From assembly GCA_965261645.1 (NCBI GenBank), contig CBDHDJ010000003.1, forward strand, positions 1,302,001 to 1,366,000: a DNA stretch of 64,000 bases, given 5' to 3'. Numbering within the stretch: the stretch's first letter is position 1; every line of letters begins with the position of its first letter. Under the pieces are notes generated by a model. That model was not told the DNA's origin. It was given only the letters and a program-made list of their open reading frames with translations, and searched no databases. Of the stretch, positions 8,631 to 18,251 are shown piece after piece. The position numbers and the translations under genes were made by a program. The DNA comes from CBDHDJ01 sp965261645 (GTDB taxonomy: Bacteria; Pseudomonadota; Alphaproteobacteria; SHVV01).

Positions 8631-9653
8631 ATGTACGGATGGGAGATCAGGATGTTGTTGAAGCACTACTTGGAGCAGGGCGTCTCGAAGGCGGAGCTGT
8701 CGCGGCGGTTCGGGGTGAACCGTCGAACGATCCATTATTGGATCGAGACGGGCCAACTGGACCGGGATCTGTCGGCCGGTGCGAGAGGGTATGCGCCGCG
8801 TCCGCCAGTGGCGCACAAGCTGGACCCTTACAAGGGGATCATCGACGCGCGCCTTGAGGCGTTCCCGAAGCTCTCGGCGAAGCGTCTGTTCGATGAGGTC
8901 CGCGCCGCGGGCTACCCGGGCGGCTATGAACGCGTGCGGCATTACGTGAACACGGTGCGGCCGCGCGAGCCGGTCGAGGCCGCGGTACGGTTCGAGACGC
9001 CGGCAGGCCGCCAGGGCCAGGTTGATTTCGGGACGTTCACGCTTCCCTGGGGCCGGCGCCATGCGCTGGTGATCGTCCTGGGCTACTCCCGGTTGCTGTG
9101 GCTGCGCTTCTATCCGCGGCAGACCATGTCGGTGCTGACGGAAGCGCTAGAGAGCGCCTTCAATCGCTTCGGCGGGGTTCCTGAGGAGCTGCTGTTCGAC
9201 CAGATGCGCGCCGTCGTGCTGTCCGACGATCGCGCCGCCGGCGGCGGCCTGGTGCTGAACGCGGAGTTCCTTCGCTTCGCCGCCCACTGGGGGTTCATGC
9301 CGCGCTCGTGCCGACCCTATCGGGCCCAGACCAAGGGCAAGGTGGAGCGCCCGATCCGCTACATCCGCGAGAGCTTCTTCTACGGGCGCACCTTCGCGAA
9401 CGACGACGACCTCAACGAGCAGGCCTCGCGCTGGCTGGAGGGCACGGCCAACCTGCGCCGGCACGCCACGACGGGGGAGCGCCCCGTCGACCGCTTCGAG
9501 CGCGACGAGCGGTCGGCGCTTCTCCCCCTGGCCAACTGCCCCTATCGGCGCCTCGGGCTCAGCCAGGCTCCAGAACCGAGGCCGCGGCGCCTTCCGGCAA
9601 CCGTGGAGGTCGAGCGGCGACCGCTCACGGTCTATGCGGAGGCACTGCAATGA
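8631..9653 (+). CDS. istA: IS21 transposase IstA, intact
   Basis: This is a 340-residue IS21 transposase. An N-terminal HTH (LEQGVSKAELSRRFGVNRRT) precedes the DDE core: QVDFGTFTLPWG (first Asp), FDQMRAVVLSD (second Asp) and TKGKVERPIRYIRE (Glu). The ATG at 8631 is used; a GTG lies 6 bases upstream. The product cuts and joins the element ends with IstB. The gene overlaps istB by 4 bases. Confidence 0.95.
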   Translation: MYGWEIRMLLKHYLEQGVSKAELSRRFGVNRRTIHYWIETGQLDRDLSAGARGYAPRPPVAHKLDPYKGIIDARLEAFPKLSAKRLFDEVRAAGYPGGYERVRHYVNTVRPREPVEAAVRFETPAGRQGQVDFGTFTLPWGRRHALVIVLGYSRLLWLRFYPRQTMSVLTEALESAFNRFGGVPEELLFDQMRAVVLSDDRAAGGGLVLNAEFLRFAAHWGFMPRSCRPYRAQTKGKVERPIRYIRESFFYGRTFANDDDLNEQASRWLEGTANLRRHATTGERPVDRFERDERSALLPLANCPYRRLGLSQAPEPRPRRLPATVEVERRPLTVYAEALQ

Positions 9654-10447
9654 AGGCCCCGGCGCCGGCCCGGCGCGACCGGCTGCGGGAGATGCTGGCG
9701 GACCTCAAGATGCCCGGCGCGCTGGAAGCCGTCGACGGCATCCTCTCGGAGGCCGACAGCGGCACGCTCTCGGCGGCCGAGGCCATCGAGCAGTTGCTCA
9801 ACGCCCAGATCCTGCTGCGCAACAACCGTCGCCTCCAGACCGCCATGCGCGCCTCGCGGCTGCCGGCGGTGAAGACGCTGGACCAGTTCGACTTCGCCTT
9901 TCAGCCCAGCATCAAGCGCGAGCAGATCGAGAGCCTGCACGAGCTCGGCTTCCTGGACCGAGGGGAGAACGTGATCTATCTCGGCCCGCCCGGGGTCGGG
10001 AAGACTCACTTGGCCATAAGCTTGGCGATCGCCGCGGCGCAATCCGGCCGGCGCGTCTACTACGGCACGCTCGCGGGATTGATCGAATCGCTGACCGAGG
10101 CCAAGGCCGCCGGCAACCTGTCGCGCCGGCTCCGCGTGCTGACGCATCCGGCCCTGCTCGTGGTCGACGAGATCGGCTACCTGCCGGTCAACCAAGACGG
10201 CGCCGTGCTCTTCTTCCAGCTCATCAACGCCCGGCACGAGCGGGCGTCGACGGTGCTGACGTCGAACAAGGGCTTCGAGGACTGGGGCGGCGTGCTCGGC
10301 GACGAGGTGATGGCGGCCGCTCTCATCGACCGTCTGGTGCACCACTGCCACATCGTCAACATTCGGGGCAACAGCTACCGGATGCGGGACCATCAGAACC
10401 TTCTGCAGGCCGGCTCGGATCGGCGCCGCAAGAGGGGTGCGTCGTGA
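9650..10447 (+). CDS. istB: IS21 helper ATPase IstB, intact
   Basis: This 265-residue AAA+ ATPase has Walker A GPPGVGKTH, Walker B LLVVDEIG, and the conserved STVLTSNKGFEDWG segment. It starts at ATG inside the ATGA overlap with istA, which points to translational coupling. It assembles on target DNA and stimulates IstA. It is nearly identical to the copy at 2127-2924. Confidence 0.96.
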   Translation: MKAPAPARRDRLREMLADLKMPGALEAVDGILSEADSGTLSAAEAIEQLLNAQILLRNNRRLQTAMRASRLPAVKTLDQFDFAFQPSIKREQIESLHELGFLDRGENVIYLGPPGVGKTHLAISLAIAAAQSGRRVYYGTLAGLIESLTEAKAAGNLSRRLRVLTHPALLVVDEIGYLPVNQDGAVLFFQLINARHERASTVLTSNKGFEDWGGVLGDEVMAAALIDRLVHHCHIVNIRGNSYRMRDHQNLLQAGSDRRRKRGAS

Positions 10448-10662
10448 CCGCCGGCCAAAACGGAAGCAGCAACGGTGGCGGCCGCCCGCTGTGGGTTGCC
10501 GGGTTGTCGCCGCCAGACTCGTGGCGGTCGCTGCGCCAACCCGGTAACCCACAGCTACATCAAGTCCGACACCCCCAACACCGCGTCTGGGGGCACGAAT
10601 CCAAGCCCGAAGTGAGCAATTTTCGATTGGCAAAAGTGAGCAGTTTTCGGTTGGGATTGACA

Positions 10663-10929
10663 CCGGCCGCTCACGAACTTCGAAAGATCCCTGTGCCAGA
10701 ATGCCTGACGGAACAGAAGCGCCTGCAGCGCTCCGCCTCTTCCGGGCGCCAGCATTGCGCGTCCCAGCGGCGTCAGCTTCAACCAGATCCCGGCCGACTC
10801 GATCAGCCCCGCCATATTCGTCACCGACCGCAGCAGATGCAGCTCCCCAACCTGTTGCTCGTAGTACGACTTCCCGGTCCGGAACTGTTCGGCCGCCTCC
10901 ATCCCCGGCCATGACATCAAGGCCCGCAT
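10663..10929 (-). pseudogene. N-terminal half of gene split by IS21
   Basis: This reads MRALMSWPGMEAAEQF to RDLSKFVSGR and then meets the IS21. The segment GIWLKLTPLGRAMLAPG resembles a winged-helix end followed by a linker. The frame is open upstream to about 10985 without another start, so the true N-terminus may have been lost to the IS6 insertion next door. The function is unknown. Confidence 0.65.
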
Positions 10930-11010
10930 CCGCGCGACACCCGCCTTGTTGAGGGCGGTGTCAGAGTAAATCGGCTTGAGCCGGGAAGGTGAGTTCCGTA
11001 GCCTCGACGG

Positions 11011-11616
11011 ATGAATAATTCCTTCCGCTATTTCAACAATTCACCCGAGATCATCCGGCTCGCTGTGGTGATGTATGTTCGGTTTCCACTATCGCTGCGG
11101 CAAGTCGGGGATCTTCTGTCCGAGCGTGGCATTGATGTTTGCCATGAGACGGTCCGGTTCTGGTGGAACCGCTTCGGCCCGCTGTTTACTGCCGAGATCC
11201 GCAAGCGGCGTGTCCAGAACGGGTCGTATTCTCGCTGGCGCTGGCACCTGGACGAGGTTTTCGTGAGGATCAATGGCAAGACGCATTATCTCTGGCGGGC
11301 GGTTGATCACGAAGGTGAAGTGCTCGAGGTTTTTGCCACGAAAAGGCGGGATCGCAGGGCTGCATTGAAGTTTCTGAAGCGCACTATGAAGCGCTACGGT
11401 GAACCGCGGTCCATCGTCACTGACCGGCTGGGGTCATACCGGGCGGCGATGAAGGTGATCGGCAACGAGGTTCACCAAGAGACCAGGCGTTGGCTCAACA
11501 ATAGAGCCGAAAACTCGCACCAGCCGTTCCGACGACGGGAAGGGGCAATGGCCAAATTCAGAAACGTAAAGACCCTGCAGAAATTCGCCTCCGTCCATGC
11601 CTCGATCCACAATCAC
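11011..11616 (+). pseudogene. IS6-family transposase, 5' part
   Basis: This is the first 202 residues of an IS6/IS26-type transposase: LAVVMYVRFPLSLRQVGDLL (HTH), WHLDEVFVRINGK (first Asp), SIVTDRLGSYRAA (second Asp) and NNRAENSHQPFRRRE (Glu). After HASIHNH the frame changes to foreign sequence. The missing last 29 residues lie at 18162-18251, so the gene was split by the IS110-centred stack between 11617 and 18161. Confidence 0.9.
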
Positions 11617-11920
11617 TCACATGGGAAATGGTTAGTCAAGGGAAGGATCAATTCGCTTTGCACATGGCCTTTCTCCGCGGTTATATGATCCAAGTCCGAG
11701 CCCCTTTCGACGACACGGCCTTCGCCGAGCCGGTCAAACTCACATCCGGTCGCCGGTCGCACCGGCTGCACCAACATCCCGCTTTCGGCGGCGGAGGCTC
11801 AGGAAGACGGGACCACTCTTCAACACGGCTATTTCAGCCCAATGGTTGTCCGGTCCGTCCACCTGGATCCGGCGAGGCTGATCAGGCCCCGCAGAACAGG
11901 ATCGGGGATATAGCAAACTG

Positions 11921-12597
11921 CTAGGCAGCGCTCATGATCGCACCCTCCGGAACGACACCCGTGGTCACAAACGTCCACAGTCCGACGAGCAGCTTACGCG
12001 CCAGGGCGACGATCATGACGCGTCTGTTGCGACCGCCGGCGGCTTTGGTTCGCTCATGAAACCACAAGGTCAAAGCAGATGTCGGCTGATGTCTTAGCCA
12101 TAGCCAACTGAGCTGGATCATCGTCGTACGAAGCCGAGCGTTTCCGGCTTTCGAGACGCCTTGCTCCCGAGCGACGGCGCCGCTCTGCCAAGGCGTCGGA
12201 GCCAGACCGGCGTAAGAGGCAAGCTGCCTTCGGTTGGCGAAGTGTCGGAAGAGCCCTTCAGACCAAAGGACCATGGTGAACTCGGGACCGATGCCCCTCA
12301 AAGTGCGCAGAACCGCCGCCGGGGATTGCGGATCCTCGGCCTGTGACGCCAGAAGCGCATCGCGCTGCGTCTCTACCGTCCTTACCTGTTCGAGAAGGAG
12401 CTCCAGCCGGTCAAGTTCGCGGCTGAGCCGTTGCTTCAGGCAGATCGGGAGAGGTCGTCCATCGCCAGTTCTGAGTGCCTCCAGCTTTTGGCGCCGATCG
12501 CGCCGAACAGGCTCGTATTCCGTGATGCCCTGTGCGAACAGAAGCCCCTTTATGCGGTTGACATTCTTAACCCGTTCGGCAGTCAGAGACCGGCGCT
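11921..12597 (-). pseudogene. IS110 transposase, C-terminal part
   Basis: This is the C-terminal half of an IS110-family recombinase: SRERRSLTAERVKNVNRIKG at the join, then VLRTLRGIGPEFTMVLW and the serine-domain block YAGLAPTPWQSG followed by GNARLRTTMIQL. It continues the N-terminal part at 17613-18093 once the IS256 and one 9-bp duplication are removed. The gene is dead unless the IS256 excises precisely. Confidence 0.88.
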
Positions 12598-12624
12598 CAC
12601 GGCTGAGAGCTATACCCGAAAGTT

Positions 12625-14425
12625 GACGGGGCGGTAAAAAGTTGTTGGCCGATGGCGTGCTTGTACAGGTCTTTGCGGTTCGGTGAAGAATATTTGCCTG
12701 TCTCCGCGTTGCTGGTGGATAAAGCCTGATATCACCTATCCTTGGCTTCTCCTTGGCTTCGTTTTTTATGGTGCGATTGCCGCGCTGCGTCGGATATTGA
12801 GGCCGAGGGCACGCAGATTGACCACGTAGCGCATGGCCGGCATGCCGCGAATGCGTAGGTGAGCCAGGTTCATCTGGTACTTTAATCGCGACATGGTCGC
12901 TTCTATGCCGGCCCGCCATCTGTAGACGTCGCGGAAGGCATCGCTTTGTTCATAAAGCCGGCGCTTTTGGTTGGCAGCCCTGGCCGGGGTATATTGAAAG
13001 CGGGAAAATTGGCCGCCACGCTTGGCCGCCTGCACGGGACATCGCAGTATATCGGGACATTTTTGGCAGATGGAGAGGTCGAAACGGGCCTGCAGCTTGG
13101 CTTTGGCGAGCGAGGCTGAAACCGGTTCGACGTTATTGGGACAGCGCAAGACCAAGCCTTCTTCGTTGAGAGTGAAATCCTCCAACGTCAACCGTCCCGA
13201 GACGGCGCCTTTCGGCGGTCGCGCGGGCGCCACGAGATTGATGTTCTGTTCGCGCGTCAGAGCCATGTTGTCACTGGAACCGTAATGTGAATCACCCAGC
13301 ATCACCGTCGGCGTCAGCGCGCGCTCGCTCAGATCATCCAGCGCATCGGCCAAGCGATAGCCGTCATGCACCGTCATCTTGTGGACCTCCACGTGGGTGA
13401 TGAGGTCCGGTGTCGCGGCAACCGCCTCGTTACTGTCATCTTCACAATAGGTTTCGACGATCTGCGCCATGTATCCCTGACCCTTGTGCGCGTTGTAGCT
13501 CGCGTCCGGGTCGGCCGGATTGCCGACGGTATCGCACGGCACATCCTTTGGATCTCGAATCGCGGCGCGCTTTGCGTCACGATCGCCACACTCATCATCA
13601 ACGATCTCGAACTGATCGCGCAGAACCCTCTCCAGGATCGCAAAACTGGAAAGCTTTGCCGCCGCCGTGTCACGGAATTGCAGCACCAGGGCTAGGAGAT
13701 CCTGACCCGCTTCGCCGAGGCGCCGTTTTGAAACACTCGGCGCCGTATTCGCGAACGCGCCATTGCCCTCGCGATCGACATAGCGGCGGATCACCTCCTT
13801 GCTGATCTGCTCGTGCAGACCGGGATGATATCGCTCAAGCTCACGGGCAAACTTCGAGATGCTCTCAACAACGATACCAAGTCGTGTCAGCGCCCGCATC
13901 GCCGAACGAAGGGCCGTCGAATCCATGCGTTGGTGGCTGGTATCGACAGAGAATCCCTGCACCATCCGATCCGTCAAACACCGGAACAGCAATTCATCGA
14001 GACCTTGTTCGATAAACAGACGGCGATAGTTGCGCAGGGTTTTCTCACAGAAATAGCTGTCCGCTTCGCTGCGCACGTCCAAGGCATAGTGCCACGCCAT
14101 ATTGAAGGCCAGGGCCTCGACGGTCTCTGCATCGCTCAGATCGTGCAGCTGCTGCAAAAGCAAGACCCCGATGACAACGTGTAGATCCTTCGATGGTCGG
14201 CCCATGCGTTCATCAAGGTGACGGCAAAGATCGTCAACCGGAAGTTCGACAAGCAGATGGTTCCGAAAAACCCCGGCCCAGGATTGCTCCATCAGGCGCC
14301 GACGTTTGTCCCCGAAATAGGACCAGCGATCAAACAATTCTCCGGTCCGTCGGTCGCGTAAAGTAAACATGCACAATTATAACCCAGCCGACTCTCATGA
14401 GGAATCGACTTTTTACCGCCCCGTC
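12625..14425 (-). mobile_element. IS1182-family element, copy 1
   Basis: This 1801-bp element has inverted ends GACGGGGCGGTAAAAAGT. It is flanked by GAAAGTT (12618-12624) and AAAAGTT (14426-14432), a 7-bp duplication with one mismatch. It has the same length as copy 2 and carries the same open frame in opposite orientation. It sits inside the left terminal repeat of the IS256. Confidence 0.88.
12766..14370 (-). CDS. IS1182-family transposase, copy 1
   Basis: This is a 534-residue DDE transposase. It has an N-terminal region with an HTH-like segment (DLHVVIGVLLLQQLHDLSDAE), the first Asp in VDTSHQRMDSTALR, a second in VMLGDSHYGSSD, and Glu in WRAGIEATMSRLK. Four Cys (CQKCPDILRC and nearby) form a likely zinc site before the C-terminal block. 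The start is the ATG at 14368-14370; a TTG lies two codons upstream. The protein is identical to copy 2. Confidence 0.95.
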   Translation of the reverse strand: MFTLRDRRTGELFDRWSYFGDKRRRLMEQSWAGVFRNHLLVELPVDDLCRHLDERMGRPSKDLHVVIGVLLLQQLHDLSDAETVEALAFNMAWHYALDVRSEADSYFCEKTLRNYRRLFIEQGLDELLFRCLTDRMVQGFSVDTSHQRMDSTALRSAMRALTRLGIVVESISKFARELERYHPGLHEQISKEVIRRYVDREGNGAFANTAPSVSKRRLGEAGQDLLALVLQFRDTAAAKLSSFAILERVLRDQFEIVDDECGDRDAKRAAIRDPKDVPCDTVGNPADPDASYNAHKGQGYMAQIVETYCEDDSNEAVAATPDLITHVEVHKMTVHDGYRLADALDDLSERALTPTVMLGDSHYGSSDNMALTREQNINLVAPARPPKGAVSGRLTLEDFTLNEEGLVLRCPNNVEPVSASLAKAKLQARFDLSICQKCPDILRCPVQAAKRGGQFSRFQYTPARAANQKRRLYEQSDAFRDVYRWRAGIEATMSRLKYQMNLAHLRIRGMPAMRYVVNLRALGLNIRRSAAIAP

Positions 14426-14446
14426 AAAAGTTGGTGACGGTGGTTT

Positions 14447-15703
14447 TCAGGCGGCGCGTTCGATCAGCTTTTCTCCGTCCTTGAATTTGACGCCCTCGAC
14501 GATCTCGGCGAGGCGGTGAGATCCGTCGAGACGCCGCCATTTCCTGGCTGCCGACTGGCACAACTTGAAGACCATGGTGAGCGCCGTGGTCCGGCTGAGG
14601 CAGCCCTTGGTCTTGATGGTCCTCAGGCGCACGGTTGCGAAGGTGCTTTCTATGGGATTGGTCGTGCGCAGGTGCTTCCAGTGCTCGGCCGGGAAGTCGT
14701 AGAAGGTGAGCAGCACCGCGCGGTCCTTGGCCAGGCAGGCCGTGGCCTTGTCGTACTTGGCGCCGTAGGCTTCCAAGAAGAAGTCGAACGCCTTCTCGGC
14801 CCGATCCTTGGTCTCGGCCAACCAGATGTCCTGCAGGTGCCCCTTGGCCTTGGCTTGGAGGGACTTGGGCAACTTGTTCAGAACGTTGCCGGTCTTGTGC
14901 AGCCAGCAGCGCTGTTCGCGCGTCGTGCCGTGGCTCTCGCGCAAGGCCTTCCAGAAGCCGAGCGCCCCGTCTCCGACGGCCAGCTCGGGCGCCACCTCGA
15001 GGCCGCGCCGCTTGAGATCGAGCAGCAGCTCGCGCCACGACTGGGCGCTCTCGCGATAGCCGTCGGCGATTGCCAGCAGTTCCTTGCGGCCCCACTGGTC
15101 GGCGCCGATGATGACCAGGATGCATTGTTTGTCGTGCTCCATCCGGGGCTGGAAATAGATCCCGTCGGCCCAGAAATAGAGATAGCGCCGGGCCGAGAGG
15201 TCGCGCTTTTCCCAGCGCGCCAGCTCGGCTTGCCAGACATCCTTCAAGCGCGTGATCGTCGAGGCCGAGAGCCCTGGCGCGTCCGGCCCCAGAAGAGCGG
15301 CCAGGGCCTCGGTGAAGTCGCCCGTCGAGATGCCCTTCAGGTAGAGCCAGGGCAAGAGCTCCTCGATCGACTTGGCCCGCCTGAGGTAGGGCGGCAGGAT
15401 CGCCGAGGTGAAACGGATCTTGCCGGCCTCTCCTGAACCCCCGCGGTCGCGCACCCTGGGGCAGCGCACCGCGACCGGCCCGATGCCGGTTTGAACCTGG
15501 CGCTCGCGATGATGACCGTGGCGAACGACACGGCGCCGGCCCGCATCGTCCTCCAGATCGCCGTGCGCCGCGATGAAGGCCGTGACCTCCATCTCAACGG
15601 CTTGCGCCAAGAGACGCTGCGCTCCCGAGCGCAACACCGCCGTCAAGGGATCCTCCGAAAATGACCCTGGATGGCGAAGCTCAACAACTCTATCCTCACT
15701 CAT
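14447..15703 (-). CDS. IS256-family transposase
   Basis: This is a 418-residue mutator-type (IS256) transposase that acts on the surrounding terminal repeats. The DDE triad lies in FWADGIYFQPRM, LAVGDGALGFWKAL and PIESTFATVRLR. MSEDRVVELRHP is chosen as start because an AAGGA box precedes it and the family starts there; the upstream 20 codons lie close to the element end. The gene is intact, so the IS256 may still be able to move if its IS1182-split ends are recognised. Confidence 0.93.
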   Translation of the reverse strand: MSEDRVVELRHPGSFSEDPLTAVLRSGAQRLLAQAVEMEVTAFIAAHGDLEDDAGRRRVVRHGHHRERQVQTGIGPVAVRCPRVRDRGGSGEAGKIRFTSAILPPYLRRAKSIEELLPWLYLKGISTGDFTEALAALLGPDAPGLSASTITRLKDVWQAELARWEKRDLSARRYLYFWADGIYFQPRMEHDKQCILVIIGADQWGRKELLAIADGYRESAQSWRELLLDLKRRGLEVAPELAVGDGALGFWKALRESHGTTREQRCWLHKTGNVLNKLPKSLQAKAKGHLQDIWLAETKDRAEKAFDFFLEAYGAKYDKATACLAKDRAVLLTFYDFPAEHWKHLRTTNPIESTFATVRLRTIKTKGCLSRTTALTMVFKLCQSAARKWRRLDGSHRLAEIVEGVKFKDGEKLIERAA

Positions 15704-15784
15704 GGCGCATCCTTTCCTTATGGGAATCGGCGACTCGGCATCGCCAGGATACGCCGCCTTCAATTCATCGCGTCACCAACTTTT

Positions 15785-17585
15785 GACGGGGCGGTAAAAA
15801 GTCGATTCCTCATGAGAGTCGGCTGGGTTATAATTGTGCATGTTTACTTTACGCGACCGACGGACCGGAGAATTGTTTGATCGCTGGTCCTATTTCGGGG
15901 ACAAACGTCGGCGCCTGATGGAGCAATCCTGGGCCGGGGTTTTTCGGAACCATCTGCTTGTCGAACTTCCGGTTGACGATCTTTGCCGTCACCTTGATGA
16001 ACGCATGGGCCGACCATCGAAGGATCTACACGTTGTCATCGGGGTCTTGCTTTTGCAGCAGCTGCACGATCTGAGCGATGCAGAGACCGTCGAGGCCCTG
16101 GCCTTCAATATGGCGTGGCACTATGCCTTGGACGTGCGCAGCGAAGCGGACAGCTATTTCTGTGAGAAAACCCTGCGCAACTATCGCCGTCTGTTTATCG
16201 AACAAGGTCTCGATGAATTGCTGTTCCGGTGTTTGACGGATCGGATGGTGCAGGGATTCTCTGTCGATACCAGCCACCAACGCATGGATTCGACGGCCCT
16301 TCGTTCGGCGATGCGGGCGCTGACACGACTTGGTATCGTTGTTGAGAGCATCTCGAAGTTTGCCCGTGAGCTTGAGCGATATCATCCCGGTCTGCACGAG
16401 CAGATCAGCAAGGAGGTGATCCGCCGCTATGTCGATCGCGAGGGCAATGGCGCGTTCGCGAATACGGCGCCGAGTGTTTCAAAACGGCGCCTCGGCGAAG
16501 CGGGTCAGGATCTCCTAGCCCTGGTGCTGCAATTCCGTGACACGGCGGCGGCAAAGCTTTCCAGTTTTGCGATCCTGGAGAGGGTTCTGCGCGATCAGTT
16601 CGAGATCGTTGATGATGAGTGTGGCGATCGTGACGCAAAGCGCGCCGCGATTCGAGATCCAAAGGATGTGCCGTGCGATACCGTCGGCAATCCGGCCGAC
16701 CCGGACGCGAGCTACAACGCGCACAAGGGTCAGGGATACATGGCGCAGATCGTCGAAACCTATTGTGAAGATGACAGTAACGAGGCGGTTGCCGCGACAC
16801 CGGACCTCATCACCCACGTGGAGGTCCACAAGATGACGGTGCATGACGGCTATCGCTTGGCCGATGCGCTGGATGATCTGAGCGAGCGCGCGCTGACGCC
16901 GACGGTGATGCTGGGTGATTCACATTACGGTTCCAGTGACAACATGGCTCTGACGCGCGAACAGAACATCAATCTCGTGGCGCCCGCGCGACCGCCGAAA
17001 GGCGCCGTCTCGGGACGGTTGACGTTGGAGGATTTCACTCTCAACGAAGAAGGCTTGGTCTTGCGCTGTCCCAATAACGTCGAACCGGTTTCAGCCTCGC
17101 TCGCCAAAGCCAAGCTGCAGGCCCGTTTCGACCTCTCCATCTGCCAAAAATGTCCCGATATACTGCGATGTCCCGTGCAGGCGGCCAAGCGTGGCGGCCA
17201 ATTTTCCCGCTTTCAATATACCCCGGCCAGGGCTGCCAACCAAAAGCGCCGGCTTTATGAACAAAGCGATGCCTTCCGCGACGTCTACAGATGGCGGGCC
17301 GGCATAGAAGCGACCATGTCGCGATTAAAGTACCAGATGAACCTGGCTCACCTACGCATTCGCGGCATGCCGGCCATGCGCTACGTGGTCAATCTGCGTG
17401 CCCTCGGCCTCAATATCCGACGCAGCGCGGCAATCGCACCATAAAAAACGAAGCCAAGGAGAAGCCAAGGATAGGTGATATCAGGCTTTATCCACCAGCA
17501 ACGCGGAGACAGGCAAATATTCTTCACCGAACCGCAAAGACCTGTACAAGCACGCCATCGGCCAACAACTTTTTACCGCCCCGTC
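15785..17585 (+). mobile_element. IS1182-family element, copy 2
   Basis: This 1801-bp element is inverted relative to copy 1, with the same ends GACGGGGCGGTAAAAAGT. It is flanked by a perfect 7-bp direct repeat AACTTTT (15778-15784 and 17586-17592). It splits the right terminal repeat of the IS256 at the point equivalent to copy 1. Confidence 0.92.
15840..17444 (+). CDS. IS1182-family transposase, copy 2
   Basis: This is a 534-residue DDE transposase whose translation is identical to copy 1 over its whole length. Catalytic contexts are VDTSHQRMDSTALR, VMLGDSHYGSSD and WRAGIEATMSRLK. ATG at 15840 is used. A TATAAT-like box at 15828-15834 lies just upstream, at the element edge. Identity of the two copies implies recent duplication or gene conversion. 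Confidence 0.95.
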   Translation: MFTLRDRRTGELFDRWSYFGDKRRRLMEQSWAGVFRNHLLVELPVDDLCRHLDERMGRPSKDLHVVIGVLLLQQLHDLSDAETVEALAFNMAWHYALDVRSEADSYFCEKTLRNYRRLFIEQGLDELLFRCLTDRMVQGFSVDTSHQRMDSTALRSAMRALTRLGIVVESISKFARELERYHPGLHEQISKEVIRRYVDREGNGAFANTAPSVSKRRLGEAGQDLLALVLQFRDTAAAKLSSFAILERVLRDQFEIVDDECGDRDAKRAAIRDPKDVPCDTVGNPADPDASYNAHKGQGYMAQIVETYCEDDSNEAVAATPDLITHVEVHKMTVHDGYRLADALDDLSERALTPTVMLGDSHYGSSDNMALTREQNINLVAPARPPKGAVSGRLTLEDFTLNEEGLVLRCPNNVEPVSASLAKAKLQARFDLSICQKCPDILRCPVQAAKRGGQFSRFQYTPARAANQKRRLYEQSDAFRDVYRWRAGIEATMSRLKYQMNLAHLRIRGMPAMRYVVNLRALGLNIRRSAAIAP

Positions 17586-17612
17586 AACTTTTGACAATAG
17601 CTCCACGGCTGA

Positions 17613-18093
17613 TCTGCCGACGGTCCTCCTGTTCAGCCGTGGGCGCCTTTGCCATGGCGCAGACCCGCGGCTCGCCCCGCTTATGGGCCAGCAAGGCTCT
17701 GACTAAGGCTTCGCCGTCGACCCCGTCTGTCTTGACGCGCTGCCGACGGCGCGACGTGGCTATGGAAGCCGGATCCACAACGTGGCTGTCGATGTTTGCA
17801 TTCTGAAGGGTCCGATGAATCCAGAACCCGTCCAGGCCAGCCTCATGGATCACAATCAGACGGTACGGTCGCCCTGTCCGCGCCTGGCACTTTGCATGCA
17901 GTTGGGAAAACCTCGCAAAAAGGCCCGCGACATCGCCGCCACGCACCTGGTGCTTGGACATCTTATCTCCACCGCCCGGTGACAACGACGTGATGAGCCA
18001 CGTTGTTCGGCTGAGTTCCAGCGACACGAAAATCGCACTTAGATCATTGCGGACAGAAGCCCGCTCTTCAGACACAAGTTCAATCGATGACAT
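17613..18093 (-). pseudogene. IS110 transposase, N-terminal part
   Basis: This is the N-terminal half of the IS110-family recombinase whose C-terminal half is at 11921-12597. It contains VIHEAGLDGFWIHR (Glu region) and RVKTDGVDGEALVRALL (Asp pair). The start at 18093 (MSSIELVSEE) follows a GGAGG box by 5 bases. The frame ends in IS256 sequence after EDRRQISR. Confidence 0.88.
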
Positions 18094-18161
18094 GGTTACC
18101 TCCACAGAATTATGTTGCGACACCACTCTGAAAAGTGGATCACAATCCACCCCATGGAATC

Positions 18162-18251
18162 TTCAACCACGAACGCCATCTCAAGCGCCGCGACATTTTC
18201 AAACAAGACCGGGCCGCCGCCCTGGCCGAGTGGCGTCAACTGGCAGCCTGA
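18162..18251 (+). pseudogene. IS6-family transposase, 3' end
   Basis: This short stretch encodes the last 29 residues of an IS6 transposase, FNHERHLKRRDIF followed by AALAEWRQLAA and a stop. It completes the gene that begins at 11011. It was found by joining frames across the nested stack; it is too short to stand out by itself. Confidence 0.85.

Larger units (their letters stand above)
8508..10662 (+). mobile_element. intact IS21-family element
   Basis: The element begins TGTTAGTCCC and ends GGGATTGACA, flanked by a 5-bp direct repeat CCGGC (8503-8507 and 10663-10667). Several GTGAGCA-type boxes repeat near both ends (about 8550-8570 and 10610-10645), as in IS21 multi-repeat termini. It holds istA and istB with an ATGA overlap. 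It is inserted in an unrecognised gene on the minus strand and looks fully functional. Confidence 0.92.
12607..17603 (-). mobile_element. IS256 element with IS1182 in both terminal repeats
   Basis: The ends are GAGCTATACCCGAAAGTT at 12607 and, read from the other side, GAGCTATTGTCAAAAGTT ending at 17603. They are flanked by a perfect 9-bp direct repeat CACGGCTGA (12598-12606 and 17604-17612), the duplication length typical of IS256. The inner continuation of each terminal repeat (AAGTTGGTGACGG) is found at 14428 and, inverted, at 15772-15780, so each repeat is split by an IS1182 copy. The core codes for one transposase (14447-15703). Confidence 0.85.
11617..18161 (-). mobile_element. IS110 element carrying a nested IS256/IS1182 stack
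   Basis: The IS6 transposase codons HNH and FNHERHLK are contiguous in the family but here are separated by this segment. Its outer parts are an IS110-type element on the minus strand: N-terminal coding at 17613-18093, C-terminal coding at 11921-12597, and a 300-base non-coding tail (11617-11920). An IS256 (12607-17603) interrupts the coding region. The outer edges are placed by the IS6 reading frame. Confidence 0.8.

Noticed and set aside
9632..10914. Two 426-codon frames on opposite strands over istB
   Set aside because: Both are out of frame with IstB, which has Walker motifs; they are GC-driven shadows.
12607..17603. Palindromic assembly artefact
   Set aside because: The two IS1182 arms are flanked by separate target duplications and sit in a bounded IS256 with its own 9-bp duplication, which an artefact would not produce. 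Long reads would still be decisive.
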